64,000 nt of DNA from assembly GCA_903870995.1 (NCBI GenBank), contig CAIQFD010000015.1:1-64000 (forward strand), written 5' to 3'. A program made the translations under genes and the position numbers. How positions within the stretch are numbered: the first letter of the stretch is position 1; every line of letters begins with the position of its first letter. The notes beneath the pieces were generated by a model. That model had not been told where the DNA came from and did no database searches. It was given only the letters and a program-made list of their open reading frames with translations. Below, piece by piece: positions 15,157 to 25,121 of this stretch. This stretch comes from an uncultured Methylophilaceae bacterium. Its GTDB lineage: Bacteria; Pseudomonadota; Gammaproteobacteria; Burkholderiales; Methylophilaceae.

Positions 15157-16371
15157 TTACTTAGCCAACAAAGCTAAGTCCGCCTTCAAGTCTTCCACAT
15201 GCTCTAGACCTACAGCAATTCGCACCAAGCCATCCGTAATGCCAGCCGCAGCTCTTGCCTCAGCAGTGACACGACTATGCGTCGTCGTTGCTGGATGCGT
15301 AATTGTGCTTTTTGCATCACCTAAATTAGCGGTAATTGAAATAAGCTTAGTCGCATCAATGAGGGCCCAAGCAGCTTCTTGTGCAGACTGCCCCACTTTA
15401 GGCTTCACTTCAAAACTCACAATTCCACCACCACTCACCTGTTGCTTCATTGCAAGCGCATGCTGCGGGTGTGATTTAAGGCCTGGATAAAAAACACGTG
15501 CCACTTGTGGCTGCGCTTCCAACCAAGTGGCCAGCGCCAAAGCATTTTTCGCATGGGCTTCCATGCGAACAAACAAAGTCTCAAGCCCTTTCAAGAACAC
15601 CCAAGCATTGAATGCACTCATGGTAACGCCAGCAGTCCGCAAGAAGCCATACACTGGCTCCATATGCACCTTTGAACCTAGCACGGCGCCGCCCAAGCAA
15701 CGTCCTTGTCCATCAATGTACTTAGTCGCTGAATGGATAATGATATCCGCGCCCAGTTGCAAAGGTCGCTGAATCGCTGGCGTACAAAAACAATTATCGA
15801 CTACCAATAAAGCATTCGCTTCATGAGCGATTTTAGCCAACGCTGGGATATCGCAAACCTCGGTCAATGGATTCGATGGGGTTTCCACAAAGAATAATTT
15901 TGTTTTAGGGTTAACCGCACCCTGCCACTCTTTCACATCAGTGAGCGAGACAAAAGTCACCTCCAACCCCCAACGCTTGAGAATATTACTAAAGAGCTGA
16001 ACACTGGTTCCAAAGATGCTGCGAGAGGCCACAATATGATCACCTGCGCTACATAAACCCATGACGCAGGCCAAGATAGCAGACATGCCACTTGATGTGG
16101 CTACGCACTGCTCTGCACCCTCTAATGCCGCCAATTTATCCTGAAACATGGTGACCGTTGGGTTGGTAAAGCGCGAATAGATATTTCCAGGTTCCGTGCC
16201 ACCAAAGCGGGCTGCTGCTTGCGCAGCACTCTTGAAGCGAAAACTGGAATTAAGAAACAAAGCCTCTGAATTCTCACCAAACTCGGTCATTTGATTTCCC
16301 GCACGCACCCCCAATGTTTCTGGATGCCATGTGCTCTCATCAAAATTATTCAAATCAATATTTGTTGCCAT
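15157..16371 (-). CDS. metZ: O-succinylhomoserine sulfhydrylase
   Basis: A 404-residue PLP enzyme of the Cys/Met metabolism family. It makes homocysteine from O-succinylhomoserine and sulfide in methionine synthesis. YSRFTNPTV (residues 65-73), SSGMSAI (93-99), VDNCFCTPAIQRPL (191-204) and HSATKYIDG with the PLP Lys217 are all present. The WHPETLGVRAG start is typical of MetZ. Its ATG follows a GAAGG ribosome binding site. The gene has its own promoter, a SAM-II-type aptamer and a terminator in the leader, so it is probably repressed when S-adenosylmethionine is abundant. Confidence 0.94.
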   Translation of the reverse strand: MATNIDLNNFDESTWHPETLGVRAGNQMTEFGENSEALFLNSSFRFKSAAQAAARFGGTEPGNIYSRFTNPTVTMFQDKLAALEGAEQCVATSSGMSAILACVMGLCSAGDHIVASRSIFGTSVQLFSNILKRWGLEVTFVSLTDVKEWQGAVNPKTKLFFVETPSNPLTEVCDIPALAKIAHEANALLVVDNCFCTPAIQRPLQLGADIIIHSATKYIDGQGRCLGGAVLGSKVHMEPVYGFLRTAGVTMSAFNAWVFLKGLETLFVRMEAHAKNALALATWLEAQPQVARVFYPGLKSHPQHALAMKQQVSGGGIVSFEVKPKVGQSAQEAAWALIDATKLISITANLGDAKSTITHPATTTHSRVTAEARAAAGITDGLVRIAVGLEHVEDLKADLALLAK

Positions 16372-16401
16372 CTCATTACCTTCACTTGTCTCAACTGAGA
16401 C

Positions 16402-16440
16402 ATAAAAAAACCCGTTTTGCGATTAGGCTAAAACGGGTTT
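16402..16440 (-). terminator. intrinsic terminator in the metZ leader (probable riboswitch platform)
   Basis: On the minus strand AAACCCGTTTT (16440-16430) and AAAACGGGTTT (16418-16408) form an 11-bp stem with an 11-base loop, followed by a run of Ts to 16402. It lies between the aptamer and the metZ ATG, about 30 bases before it. It could end purF transcripts, but its position after a metZ promoter and aptamer makes regulated attenuation likely. Confidence 0.85.
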
Positions 16441-16453
16441 GCTTATACTAGCA

Positions 16454-16523
16454 CTCGCTTTAGCTGAATTTATTTAGCGCCCGCAAGCTGAGCTATGCTT
16501 CTTAGCAACTCAAATCAGCGCAT
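16454..16523 (-). ncRNA. SAM-II (SAM_alpha / metA-motif) riboswitch aptamer
   Basis: Reading the minus strand from 16523, the leader has GCGCUGAUUUGAG, an extra hairpin (arms UGCU and AGCA), then GCUUGCGGGCGCUAAAUAAA and CAGCUAAAGCG. The P1 pair GCGC/GCGC, the conserved GAUUUG, GCUUGC, the A-rich AAAUAAA and the diagnostic GCUAAA occur in the order and spacing of the SAM-II consensus. SAM-II controls methionine genes such as metA, metX and metZ, mainly in Alphaproteobacteria; a betaproteobacterial case is less usual. It lies directly after the metZ transcription start. Confidence 0.82.
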
Positions 16524-16527
16524 TTCC

Positions 16528-16556
16528 ATACTATCCCTCAAGCGAACGAGCGTCAA
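16528..16556 (-). promoter_or_regulatory. metZ promoter
   Basis: On the minus strand TTGACG (16556-16551), a 17-base spacer and TAGTAT (16533-16528) form a strong sigma-70 promoter just beyond the purF stop. The expected start, about seven bases after the -10, is right at the 5' edge of the SAM-II aptamer. Confidence 0.75.
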
Positions 16557-16576
16557 GCAAGAGGGTTAAGAATCAC

Positions 16577-18118
16577 TTAAACAGCCTCTTCCTCGTGTTC
16601 TTTGGCATTCACCAGATTCAAGTCCATTTGCGTGATTGAATTAGCAGGCTTCTTAATCTTTTCACCATCACCGCGTGCTGATTCGATTGCTGTCAAATAA
16701 GCTTCATTAATATCGCCCGTGACGTATTGTCCATCAAAGCATGAGCAATCGAACACTTTAATCTTTGGATTGCTTAGTTGAACAGCAGATACTAAAGCGT
16801 CCAAGTCTTGGTAGATTAAGGCGTCAGCGCCAATCTCTTTACAAATCTCTTCATCGGTACGTCCAGTCGCAAGCAACTCATTTCGCGTAGGCATGTCGAT
16901 ACCGTATACATTTGGAAAACGCACAGGTGGCGCAGCTGAGGCAAAATAAACCTTGCTAGCACCGGCGTCGCGAGCCATTTGCACGATTTGTTGCGAAGTC
17001 GTTCCACGCACAATCGAGTCATCGACCAACAACACGTTCTTACCCTTAAACTCCATCCCAATTGGATTGAGTTTTTGACGCACTGATTTTTTTCGGAGCG
17101 CTTGGCCAGGCATAATAAATGTACGGCCAATATAACGATTCTTAATAAAGCCTTCACGATAGGTGACATTGAGTGCATTAGCCAATTGCAATGCACTTGG
17201 ACGACTAGTATCCGGGATCGGAATCACCACATCAATCTTTAAGTCTTTCCATTCACGTTTAATCTTCTCAGCTAGGCTTTCGCCCATATGCAAGCGTGTT
17301 TGATAGACTGACACGCCATCAATTAACGAATCTGGACGTGCGAGGTAAACATATTCGAAAATACATGGGGTCAACGCTGCGTTTTCAGCACATTGACGCG
17401 AGTAGAAATTACCATCCATATCAATAAACACCGCTTCACCAGGCTCAACATCACGTACCAACTTAAAGCCAAGCACATCAAGCGCGACACTTTCAGATGC
17501 GACGATATACTCCACGCCCTTTTCAGTTTCTAACTTACCAATCACCAAAGGACGAATACCATGCGGATCACGGAAGGCAAGCAAGCCAAAATTAGCCACC
17601 ATCGCGACAACCGCGTAAGCGCCTTTAACACGCTTATGAACGCCAGCAACCGCATCAAAGATCATGTCTGAATTCAGAACTGCACTATGTGCAGTTTGTT
17701 CAATCTCATGCGCCAAAACGTTTAACAAGACTTCAGAGTCTGAACTTGTGTTGATATGACGCAAATCTTGACGGAACATCTCTTGTTTTAATTGTGCAGA
17801 GTTGGTCAAGTTACCATTGTGACCAAGCACAATACCAAACGGAGAGTTTACGTAAAAAGGCTGAGCTTCGGCTGCAGATGATGAGCCAGCAGTAGGATAA
17901 CGCACATGAGCGATACCCGCATTGCCTTGGAGGCTGCGCATATGGCGCGTTTGGAACACATCTTGTACAAGGCCATTATTTTTGTGCATATAAAAAGTAT
18001 TGCGATCGCAGGTGACAATCCCTGCCGCATCTTGACCTCGATGCTGCAGCACCAACAAACCATCATAAAGTAACTGGTTAACTGGGTTTTTACCGACAAT
18101 ACCGATAATTCCGCACAT
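16577..18118 (-). CDS. purF: amidophosphoribosyltransferase
   Basis: A 513-residue enzyme catalysing the first committed step of purine synthesis, PRPP plus glutamine to 5-phosphoribosylamine. The N-terminal MCGIIGIVG exposes Cys2, the Ntn glutaminase nucleophile, after Met removal. GHNGNLTN and SSDSEVLL complete the glutaminase domain, and [13 protein letters not shown] is the PRPP-binding loop of the phosphoribosyltransferase domain. Length is standard. It follows cvpA, as in many proteobacteria, with a 106-base gap. The C-terminal tail is followed at once by the metZ promoter. Confidence 0.97.
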   Translation of the reverse strand: MCGIIGIVGKNPVNQLLYDGLLVLQHRGQDAAGIVTCDRNTFYMHKNNGLVQDVFQTRHMRSLQGNAGIAHVRYPTAGSSSAAEAQPFYVNSPFGIVLGHNGNLTNSAQLKQEMFRQDLRHINTSSDSEVLLNVLAHEIEQTAHSAVLNSDMIFDAVAGVHKRVKGAYAVVAMVANFGLLAFRDPHGIRPLVIGKLETEKGVEYIVASESVALDVLGFKLVRDVEPGEAVFIDMDGNFYSRQCAENAALTPCIFEYVYLARPDSLIDGVSVYQTRLHMGESLAEKIKREWKDLKIDVVIPIPDTSRPSALQLANALNVTYREGFIKNRYIGRTFIMPGQALRKKSVRQKLNPIGMEFKGKNVLLVDDSIVRGTTSQQIVQMARDAGASKVYFASAAPPVRFPNVYGIDMPTRNELLATGRTDEEICKEIGADALIYQDLDALVSAVQLSNPKIKVFDCSCFDGQYVTGDINEAYLTAIESARGDGEKIKKPANSITQMDLNLVNAKEHEEEAV

Positions 18119-18224
18119 TGTTTATTTTGCCTTTGTAACTAAAAATTCAATTTTTGACGTACTACTGGGGACACACTTCAAGCGGACATTCTACAATGAG
18201 AATCGCTGCTAAATACTACATTAT

Positions 18225-18719
18225 TTACGAATCAAATTTCACACGATCAGCGATCGCTTTCGGCATCCAAGGCATCGCACTGAAAACCATCGCTTCCAGC
18301 GGCGCACTAAACATCGCGCTTCTCCATGCAGCGTCTTTAGGCAGGTCGGTCAGGCCACACAAAAAGACAACAACCCCAACAATCATCAAGCCACGCAATG
18401 TACCAAATATTGCTCCCAAGCCACGATCAATCCAGCTCAAGCCCGCTTTTTTAAAAACCTGTGAAAGTGCAATCGCCAGCAAACTACTGATCAACAAGGT
18501 CGCTAAGAATAAAATGATAAAACCAGCCAAATACTGCAAAGTTTCTGTAGGAATCGCTTTTGGCAACAGAGGCGCTAATTCCAGCGTGTATGTTTTTGCG
18601 ACAAAAAAAGCCGCTACCCAGCCAATGAGTGCAAGTGCTTCACGCACAAAGCCACGCATCACACTAAAAAAAATGGATAAGCCAACAACCGCTAAGACAA
18701 TGTAATCAAAACTCGTCAT
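18225..18719 (-). CDS. cvpA: CvpA family membrane protein
   Basis: A 164-residue inner-membrane protein with four hydrophobic segments (for example YIVLAVVGLSIFFSVMRGF and AGFIILFLATLLISSLLAI). GFVREALALIGWVAAFFVA and GLSWIDRGLGAIFGTLRG are CvpA-family motifs. CvpA is needed for colicin V export in E. coli; its basic role is unclear, perhaps envelope homeostasis. The start codon overlaps the SPOR gene stop by one base, and purF follows, the classical cvpA-purF order. Confidence 0.92.
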   Translation of the reverse strand: MTSFDYIVLAVVGLSIFFSVMRGFVREALALIGWVAAFFVAKTYTLELAPLLPKAIPTETLQYLAGFIILFLATLLISSLLAIALSQVFKKAGLSWIDRGLGAIFGTLRGLMIVGVVVFLCGLTDLPKDAAWRSAMFSAPLEAMVFSAMPWMPKAIADRVKFDS

Positions 18720-19384
18720 TAATTACCTACCACCACACCGGCTAAATCTAGCGCTTTAACTTTACCCAACGCTGCCTCAGCCTCTTTTTTAGATGAATAT
18801 GGACCAACCCTTAATCGTGTTTTCTTGCCTTTGGAAGTGTCAATCAACTCACTTTGCGATTTGAGCCCCTTATCAGACAACTGCCCTTGCATCTTCTTCA
18901 CATTTTCCGGGTCTGAAAATACGCCAATTTGAACGAAGATACGCGCTGCTTCTGGCTTGGCTTTATCCTCAACTTTAGCAACAGGCTTAAGCTTGGGTTC
19001 TTCTTTTTTAGGTGTTTGTACCTCAGGCACAACTGGCGCTGGCGGCTCAACAGGCTTAGCTTGACTGACTGGCGCTTGAGTCTCTGGTGCTTTATCCTCA
19101 ACAGTAGGTGTATTCACGATTGGCGCCGGAACAGGATTCGCTTGCACAGGCTCGACTTGTTTAATTGGCTCAGATTCCGGCTTGGCGTCCAGTTGATTGT
19201 CTTGACTAGGAATAGAGATCACCACATCTTCTTTAGGTGCTTGTCCAACCTTATCTTCCAGCAACATAGGTAACAAGACAATCATGAGCAAAACAAGCGC
19301 TACCGCACCAACTAAGCGTCTTCTAGCACGCTTTTTGAATTGGATTTCCTGCTCGTTTTGAGATTGCAGGTTATCTTGCGCCAT
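18719..19384 (-). CDS. SPOR-domain cell-division/envelope protein
   Basis: A 221-residue bitopic protein. A basic cytoplasmic segment (KKRARRRL) and one membrane span (VGAVALVLLMIVLLPMLL) precede a Pro/Glu/Lys/Val-rich linker (about residues 50-140) and a C-terminal SPOR domain (IFVQIGVFSDPENVKKM..., LRVGPYSSKKEAEAAL). SPOR domains bind septal peptidoglycan lacking stem peptides; the layout resembles DedD. A longer frame starts at 19426, but the ATG at 19384 gives the natural N-terminus. It overlaps folC by 14 bases. Confidence 0.87.
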   Translation of the reverse strand: MAQDNLQSQNEQEIQFKKRARRRLVGAVALVLLMIVLLPMLLEDKVGQAPKEDVVISIPSQDNQLDAKPESEPIKQVEPVQANPVPAPIVNTPTVEDKAPETQAPVSQAKPVEPPAPVVPEVQTPKKEEPKLKPVAKVEDKAKPEAARIFVQIGVFSDPENVKKMQGQLSDKGLKSQSELIDTSKGKKTRLRVGPYSSKKEAEAALGKVKALDLAGVVVGN

Positions 19385-20705
19385 TGTTGATCGTCCTATT
19401 GTTGAATGTTGCTGTTTGCAAAGCACGCATCACTTCAGCTACTGTGAAAAATGATCCTAATATGATAATTCTATCATTTTCATTAGCATCAATACAGGCT
19501 TGCGCGTAGGCATTTTCGACCCCATTAAATAATCGAATGGCCGCATGAGGCAATTCCGCATGCACTAGCTGCTGAATCATTGTCCCATCAGCGCCGCGAA
19601 CGTGAGAAATGCCCGACACGTACCATTCATCCACCTCAGAAGCGATGGCTTGTATTACTCCAGTAATATCTTTATCGGCCAGCATTGCGAATACCGCGAT
19701 TGTTTTGCCTGTGGTGTCTGTGTTTTTAAGATTTTCCGCAAGGGATTTAGCTGCGTGTGGATTATGCGCCACATCTAAAATAACATCCGGCTTTGATGAT
19801 AGGTATTGATAGCGGCCATGCAAGCAAACCGTCAGCAAGCCATCAGAAATTGCTTCTTTACTCACAGGCAATAATGACTGCAATGATTCAATCGCCGCCA
19901 TCACACAAGAAGCGTTGTAAAGCTGAAAATCACCAATCAACGCAGGCATGGGTAACTGATCCAACCTGAATTGATTCCCTGAGTAGTTCCAATCGTCTTG
20001 ATGGCGCTCAAATTGAAAGTCGTGTTGAATGCATTTGAGTTCAGCGCCAATCTTTTCGGCATACGCAATTAAAGATTGTGGCGGAGACAAGTCTCCGCAA
20101 ATCGCAGGGATATTCGCTCTAAAAATACCAGCCTTTTCAGCACCGATCAGCTCACGCGTGTCGCCTAGAAAATCCATATGGTCTAAATCAACACTGGTCA
20201 CAATGGTGCAACTGGGTTCAAACACATTAACCGCATCTAGCCTGCCACCTAAACCCACCTCAAGGATGGCAACATCCACAACAGAAGCACAAAAATGCCA
20301 CATGGCGGCCAAGGTGCCATATTCAAAATAGGTTAATTGTATTTCTTGACGTGCAGACTCAATCGCTTGAAAAGCGCGTATTAAATCATCGTCACTAATT
20401 TCATGACAGGCGACACGGACTCGCTCGCTATAACGCAACAAATGGGGAGATGAATAACTTGCAACACGGTAGCCAGCAGCGTGATAAATATGCTCCAACA
20501 TTGCGCAGGTTGAACCTTTGCCGTTGGTGCCAGCCACTGTAATGATCGGAAAATTGTATTGAAGATTTAATCGTTGTTTGACTTGATTGACTCGCCCCAA
20601 CCCCATTTCAATATCTTTAGGGTGCAAAGCCTCAATATAAGCCAGCCAGTCGTTTAAATCAAAATCAGCATGGATGCTCGCTGACAAATCAGGGTGTTCA
20701 GGCAA
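19371..20705 (-). CDS. folC: bifunctional dihydrofolate/folylpolyglutamate synthase
   Basis: A 444-residue Mur-ligase-type enzyme that adds glutamate to dihydropteroate and to tetrahydrofolate. The P-loop VAGTNGKGSTCAML, SSPHLLRYSERVRV, EVGLGGRLDAVN and LDVAHNPHAA are FolC hallmarks. The start is most likely TTG at 20705 (MPEHPDLS), because no in-frame ATG occurs until well inside the conserved domain; no strong ribosome binding site is seen, so the exact start is uncertain. It follows accD, as in the usual accD-folC-dedD-cvpA-purF order. Confidence 0.93.
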   Translation of the reverse strand: MPEHPDLSASIHADFDLNDWLAYIEALHPKDIEMGLGRVNQVKQRLNLQYNFPIITVAGTNGKGSTCAMLEHIYHAAGYRVASYSSPHLLRYSERVRVACHEISDDDLIRAFQAIESARQEIQLTYFEYGTLAAMWHFCASVVDVAILEVGLGGRLDAVNVFEPSCTIVTSVDLDHMDFLGDTRELIGAEKAGIFRANIPAICGDLSPPQSLIAYAEKIGAELKCIQHDFQFERHQDDWNYSGNQFRLDQLPMPALIGDFQLYNASCVMAAIESLQSLLPVSKEAISDGLLTVCLHGRYQYLSSKPDVILDVAHNPHAAKSLAENLKNTDTTGKTIAVFAMLADKDITGVIQAIASEVDEWYVSGISHVRGADGTMIQQLVHAELPHAAIRLFNGVENAYAQACIDANENDRIIILGSFFTVAEVMRALQTATFNNRTINNGAR

Positions 20706-20743
20706 TTTAGGGTCAGTATCCGTGAATCGTCGACAACAATTAA

Positions 20744-21610
20744 TTAAGCTGCAACTGGCAACTTCATTAGGTTTGCAATCAACACAGACAACTTATCGCG
20801 CATCTCACGACGATCGATAATGATATCAACGGCGCCGTGCTCAACTAAAAACTCTGCACGCTGGAAACCATCAGGCAAGGTTTCACGGACTGTTTGCTCA
20901 ATCACGCGAGGACCTGCAAAACCAATAAGCGCTTGTGGCTCAGCCACGATGATATCACCCAACATCGCAAAACTTGCTGAAACACCGCCCATGGTTGGGT
21001 CGGTTAATACTGAGATATAAGGCAAGCCTGCTTGGCTAAGCTTAGTGAGTGCAGCGCTGGTTTTTGCCATTTGCATTAAAGAGAACAAGCCTTCTTGCAT
21101 ACGTGCACCGCCACTAGCAGACACACAAATAAATGCAGACTTGCTATCAATCGCCGCTTGAACACCACGCACAAAACGTTCACCCACAACAGAGCCCATA
21201 GAGCCACCCATGAATTTGAATTCAAATGAGGCTGCAACAACAGGCACTTGCTTAATGCTGCCTTGCATCACGAGCAACGCATCAGTCTCACCTACTTCAC
21301 TTTGTGAGGCTTTAATACGATCTGCATAACGCTTGGTGTCTTTGAATTTTAAAGGATCGATAGGCTGCACTTCTGCACCAATCTCAATACGACCTTCTTC
21401 ATCGAGCAAGACATTCAATCTATCTCTTGCAGAGATACGGTTGTGATAATCACACTTAGGGCATACTTCAGCGTTAGCTTCTAAGTCTGTGCGATACAAC
21501 ACTGAATCGCATTTAGGGCACTTACTCCAAAGTCCTTCAGGCACATTCTTCTTGCTTGGACCAATCACTCTATTGATTTTTGGTGGGAGTATCTTTTGTA
21601 ACCAACTCAT
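20744..21610 (-). CDS. accD: acetyl-CoA carboxylase carboxyltransferase beta subunit
   Basis: A 288-residue subunit that, with AccA, transfers CO2 from biotin to acetyl-CoA to make malonyl-CoA for fatty acid synthesis. The N-terminal four-cysteine zinc ribbon (CPKCDSV and CPKCDYH, about residues 35-57) and the crotonase-like core with [18 protein letters not shown] and [14 protein letters not shown] are clear. Length is typical. It lies between trpA and folC in the conserved betaproteobacterial block. Confidence 0.97.
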   Translation of the reverse strand: MSWLQKILPPKINRVIGPSKKNVPEGLWSKCPKCDSVLYRTDLEANAEVCPKCDYHNRISARDRLNVLLDEEGRIEIGAEVQPIDPLKFKDTKRYADRIKASQSEVGETDALLVMQGSIKQVPVVAASFEFKFMGGSMGSVVGERFVRGVQAAIDSKSAFICVSASGGARMQEGLFSLMQMAKTSAALTKLSQAGLPYISVLTDPTMGGVSASFAMLGDIIVAEPQALIGFAGPRVIEQTVRETLPDGFQRAEFLVEHGAVDIIIDRREMRDKLSVLIANLMKLPVAA

Positions 21611-21651
21611 CGCTTATTCCTTTTTCTCGTTAACACGAGTGATTAATATCT

Positions 21652-22449
21652 TTATGCGTCAATCGCGGCACGAAGCTCTGCTGTGAGCGCCATTAAGTTT
21701 ACAACCACATTGTCCGCTGTTGATTTTTCAACTTCTTGCACCATACGGCTACCAACTACGATGGCATCTGCAACGCCCGCAACCGCTTTTGCGGTTTCAG
21801 CATCACGCACACCAAAACCTACACCGATAGGCAAATCTGTTTGCGTACGGATCGCAGCGACGCGATCAGCGACTTCAACAATATCTAGATTCTTTGACCC
21901 AGTCACGCCTTTAAGTGAAACGTAGTAAATAAAGCCACTTGCTTGATTCACAATGATGTCTACGCGAGATTTGTCTGTCGTTGGTGAGAGCAAGAATACA
22001 GGATCGATATCACGTGCCTTCAACAGGGCATTAAACGCTGTCGATTCTTCAGGCGGATAATCAACTGTCAAAATACCATCAATTCCAGCATCTTTGGCTG
22101 CATCTGCAAACATCTCAACGCCCATGGCCTCAATAGGATTCGCATAGCCCATCAAAACGATAGGTGTTTTATTGTCTTGCTGGCGAAATTCTTTAACCAA
22201 AGCCAATACTTTACGCAATCCTACCTTATGCACTAAAGCACGCTCACTTGCGCGCTGAATCACAGGGCCATCTGCCATTGGGTCTGAAAAAGGCACGCCC
22301 AACTCAATCAAGTCAGCACCGGCTTTCACCAAGCCATGCAACATCGCAACGGTTTGGTCTGGATGCGGGTCACCCGCAGTAATAAATGGAATGAGGGCTT
22401 TTTTGCCAGATTGCTTAAGTGTTGCAAAAGTAGTTTGAATACGTGACAT
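21652..22449 (-). CDS. trpA: tryptophan synthase alpha subunit
   Basis: A 265-residue TIM-barrel subunit that cleaves indole-3-glycerol phosphate to indole and passes it to Trp[18 protein letters not shown] contains the catalytic Glu49 and Asp60; [11 protein letters not shown] and [14 protein letters not shown] (phosphate site) follow. A longer frame to 22482 overlaps trpB; the ATG at 22449 ([12 protein letters not shown]) is the family start. It begins five bases after the trpB stop, consistent with trpFBA co-transcription. Confidence 0.96.
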   Translation of the reverse strand: MSRIQTTFATLKQSGKKALIPFITAGDPHPDQTVAMLHGLVKAGADLIELGVPFSDPMADGPVIQRASERALVHKVGLRKVLALVKEFRQQDNKTPIVLMGYANPIEAMGVEMFADAAKDAGIDGILTVDYPPEESTAFNALLKARDIDPVFLLSPTTDKSRVDIIVNQASGFIYYVSLKGVTGSKNLDIVEVADRVAAIRTQTDLPIGVGFGVRDAETAKAVAGVADAIVVGSRMVQEVEKSTADNVVVNLMALTAELRAAIDA

Positions 22450-22453
22450 AGGC

Positions 22454-23656
22454 TTAAAGAGTAATTCCGGAAAGTTGAGCAACAGTGTTCATGTCTTTAT
22501 CACCACGACCTGAAAGGTTAACCAAGATAATTTGGTCTGGTGACATGGTCTTAGCCAGTTTTTCAGCATAAGCAAGTGCATGGCTAGATTCTAATGCTGG
22601 GATAATCCCTTCAGTACGACACAAACTATGAAATGCCGCCATCGCTTCATCATCAGTAATTGCAACATACTCAGCACGTTTAATGTCTTTCAACCATGCA
22701 TGCTCTGGACCCACACCTGGATAATCCAAACCCGCTGAAATTGAATGCGTTTCAATGATTTGACCATCTTCATCTTGCATTAAATAAGTGCGATTGCCAT
22801 GCAATACACCAACAGCGCTGTTAGCGGTTAATGGTGCCGCATGCTTGCCTGTTTCCAGACCATGCCCCGCCGCTTCAACACCAATTAACTTCACACCCGC
22901 TTCGTTAATATATGGATAGAAGATACCCATGGCATTTGAGCCACCACCCACACAGGCAATTACCGCATCTGGCTGACGACCCACGATTTCATTCATTTGA
23001 ATTTTTGCTTCCACGCCAATCACAGCCTGGAAGTCACGCACCATCATTGGGTAAGGATGTGGACCAGCCACAGTACCAATAATGTAAAAAGTATTTTCAA
23101 TATTAGTCACCCAATCACGCATCGCTTCATTCAGCGCATCTTTGAGTGTTTTTGAGCCACTTTCAACCGGCACAACGGTTGCGCCCAATAACTTCATACG
23201 ATAAACGTTAGGTGCTTGACGCTTCACATCTTCTGAGCCCATATAAACAACGCACTCAAGACCTAAACGCGCAGCAATCGTTGCCGTTGCAACACCATGT
23301 TGGCCTGCGCCAGTTTCTGCAATCACACGCGGCTTGCCCATGCGCTTCGCCAACAATGCCTGACCTACCGTGTTATTTACTTTATGCGCCCCAGTGTGGT
23401 TTAAGTCTTCACGCTTCAAGTAAATTTGCGCGCCCCCAACCTTATCTGACCAGCGTTTAGCATGGTAAATAGGACTTGGACGACCCACAAAGTGTTTTAA
23501 ATCATGTGCAAACTCAGCCAAGAATTCTGGATCATGACGATACTTCTCGTACATCTGGCGAAGCTCTTCAAGCGCCTCCACCAATGTTTCAGCGACAAAA
23601 ATTCCGCCGTAAGGGCCAAAGTGACCGCGTTCATCTGGCATATCATATAGTTGCAT
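22454..23656 (-). CDS. trpB: tryptophan synthase beta subunit
   Basis: A 400-residue PLP enzyme that joins indole and serine to give tryptophan. [15 protein letters not shown] carries the Schiff-base Lys92; [11 protein letters not shown] and the serine/PLP-phosphate loop GGGSNAMG are present. The ATG at 23656, preceded by GAGGAG, starts [18 protein letters not shown], the normal N-terminus; the longer frame is not needed. The start overlaps the end of trpF by 14 bases, indicating coupling in the trpF-trpB-trpA order. Confidence 0.97.
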   Translation of the reverse strand: MQLYDMPDERGHFGPYGGIFVAETLVEALEELRQMYEKYRHDPEFLAEFAHDLKHFVGRPSPIYHAKRWSDKVGGAQIYLKREDLNHTGAHKVNNTVGQALLAKRMGKPRVIAETGAGQHGVATATIAARLGLECVVYMGSEDVKRQAPNVYRMKLLGATVVPVESGSKTLKDALNEAMRDWVTNIENTFYIIGTVAGPHPYPMMVRDFQAVIGVEAKIQMNEIVGRQPDAVIACVGGGSNAMGIFYPYINEAGVKLIGVEAAGHGLETGKHAAPLTANSAVGVLHGNRTYLMQDEDGQIIETHSISAGLDYPGVGPEHAWLKDIKRAEYVAITDDEAMAAFHSLCRTEGIIPALESSHALAYAEKLAKTMSPDQIILVNLSGRGDKDMNTVAQLSGITL

Positions 23657-24266
23657 TACTGACTCCTCGCATGAATGCAGCGATTTTCGCTGCATCCTTA
23701 ATTCCTTTATTGGCTTCAACGCCCCCGCTTACATCGACCGCATATGGTCGCACTTGTTCAATTGCCACACCAACATTTTCAGCATTTAGCCCACCGGCCA
23801 ATACCACTGGCATAGTCAAACTATGTGGAATTAATGACCAATCAAACACCAGGCCTGTACCGCCCGGGATACCTTCAGCAAAGGCATCTAACAATAAGGC
23901 TCTTGCATCAGCGTAATCAGCTGCATATTGTACCAAATTTGTACCATTTTTAACGCGAATTGCCTTCATATAAGGCCGTGAATATTGACGACATGCAGAA
24001 GGCGTTTCATCTCCATGAAATTGCAGTAAATCCAGCTTCACAGACGAGAGCACTTCTTGAACAAAAGCAGGCTCAGCGTCGACAAAAAGACCCACCACTG
24101 TGACAAAGGCAGGCACGTTAGATACGATTTCAGCAGCTTGCGCTAGGGTGACGTTGCGAGGACTGTTAGCGTAAAACACCAAACCAATCGCATCAGCCCC
24201 CTGCCTAACAGCTTCAAGAGCATCTTCGACGCGAGTAATACCACAAATTTTTACACGAGTTCGCAC
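23643..24266 (-). CDS. trpF: phosphoribosylanthranilate isomerase
   Basis: A 207-residue TIM-barrel enzyme catalysing the Amadori rearrangement of phosphoribosylanthranilate in tryptophan synthesis. [12 protein letters not shown] with the catalytic Cys, [20 protein letters not shown], and [11 protein letters not shown] with VDVSGGVE (phosphate binding) are all characteristic. It is a stand-alone TrpF, not fused to TrpC. It follows truA by about 60 bases. A small hairpin (AAGCTG/CAGCTT, 24306-24328) sits in that gap. Confidence 0.96.
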   Translation of the reverse strand: MRTRVKICGITRVEDALEAVRQGADAIGLVFYANSPRNVTLAQAAEIVSNVPAFVTVVGLFVDAEPAFVQEVLSSVKLDLLQFHGDETPSACRQYSRPYMKAIRVKNGTNLVQYAADYADARALLLDAFAEGIPGGTGLVFDWSLIPHSLTMPVVLAGGLNAENVGVAIEQVRPYAVDVSGGVEANKGIKDAAKIAAFMRGVSNATI

Positions 24267-24326
24267 AGATGAAAGAATTTAATATAAAGACGATAGCGTA
24301 ACCGAAAGCTGCAAAACTGTCACAGC

Positions 24327-25121
24327 TTAGTTGGCGCTTGAGGTAAAAAACTGAATGGTTCGACAGGTTGGCGGCAAACCCCAATGCGCTTCATAACCGA
24401 CACCAGTCAAATACAAGCCATCTGGCGAAAAAGTTGGCGGCGACTGAGTGCGGTCACATTGCTGCAATAAGGTTTGAATGTAATGCGGCTCAAAACTACC
24501 CTTACCGACATACACCAAGGCACCCACCATATTACGAACTTGGTGATGCAAAAAAGCATTCCCCGAGAAATTAAATACGATGCAGTCACCATGCTTATTT
24601 ACTTCTGCTTGATAAAGCGTTCTGACAGGTGATTTCGCTTGGCATTCAGACGCACGAAAAGCACTGAAATCATGCTCCCCCTCCAAGAATTTCGCACCCT
24701 CTGCCATTTTCTCTGCATCAAGCGGCAAGTGAAACCAGCTAGCCTTATTTGCCATCACCGCTGGCGCCACAGGAGCGTTATATAAAACAAACTGATAATC
24801 TCGACGCCTAGCAGAAAAGCGGGCATGAAAGTCATCAGGCACGACTTGCGCCCAAAGCACTCTCACGTTCACTGGTAAGTTTGCATTAATACCTCGCACC
24901 CATGCGCTGATGGGCCGTTCCGTCTCAGTATCAAAATGTACAACTTGGCACAATGCATGCACACCCGTATCTGTGCGCCCAGCAGCCACAACACCAACTT
25001 CATGCCCCGCCATTTCAGACAAAGCCAATTCCAGTCGATCTTGAACGCCGCAACCTTCAGGCTGTGTTTGCCAACCACAAAAGTGATTACCGTCGTATTC
25101 GATGCCAAGTGCAATTCTCAT
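24327..25121 (-). CDS. truA: tRNA pseudouridine(38-40) synthase
   Basis: A 264-residue enzyme that isomerises uridines 38, 39 and 40 in the tRNA anticodon arm. GIEYDGNHFCGWQTQ begins the protein and AAGRTDTGVHA contains the catalytic Asp51; RRDYQFVLYN and FLHHQVRNMVG match the family. The ATG overlaps the stop of the preceding EcfT-like gene in an ATGA arrangement. TruA next to fimV, asd and trpF is the usual betaproteobacterial context. Confidence 0.96.
   Translation of the reverse strand: MRIALGIEYDGNHFCGWQTQPEGCGVQDRLELALSEMAGHEVGVVAAGRTDTGVHALCQVVHFDTETERPISAWVRGINANLPVNVRVLWAQVVPDDFHARFSARRRDYQFVLYNAPVAPAVMANKASWFHLPLDAEKMAEGAKFLEGEHDFSAFRASECQAKSPVRTLYQAEVNKHGDCIVFNFSGNAFLHHQVRNMVGALVYVGKGSFEPHYIQTLLQQCDRTQSPPTFSPDGLYLTGVGYEAHWGLPPTCRTIQFFTSSAN

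Noticed and set aside
18167..18182. Sigma-32-like promoter (CTTGAA ... CCCC) before purF
   Set aside because: The spacing between the two elements is only eight bases, far too short for a sigma-32 promoter.
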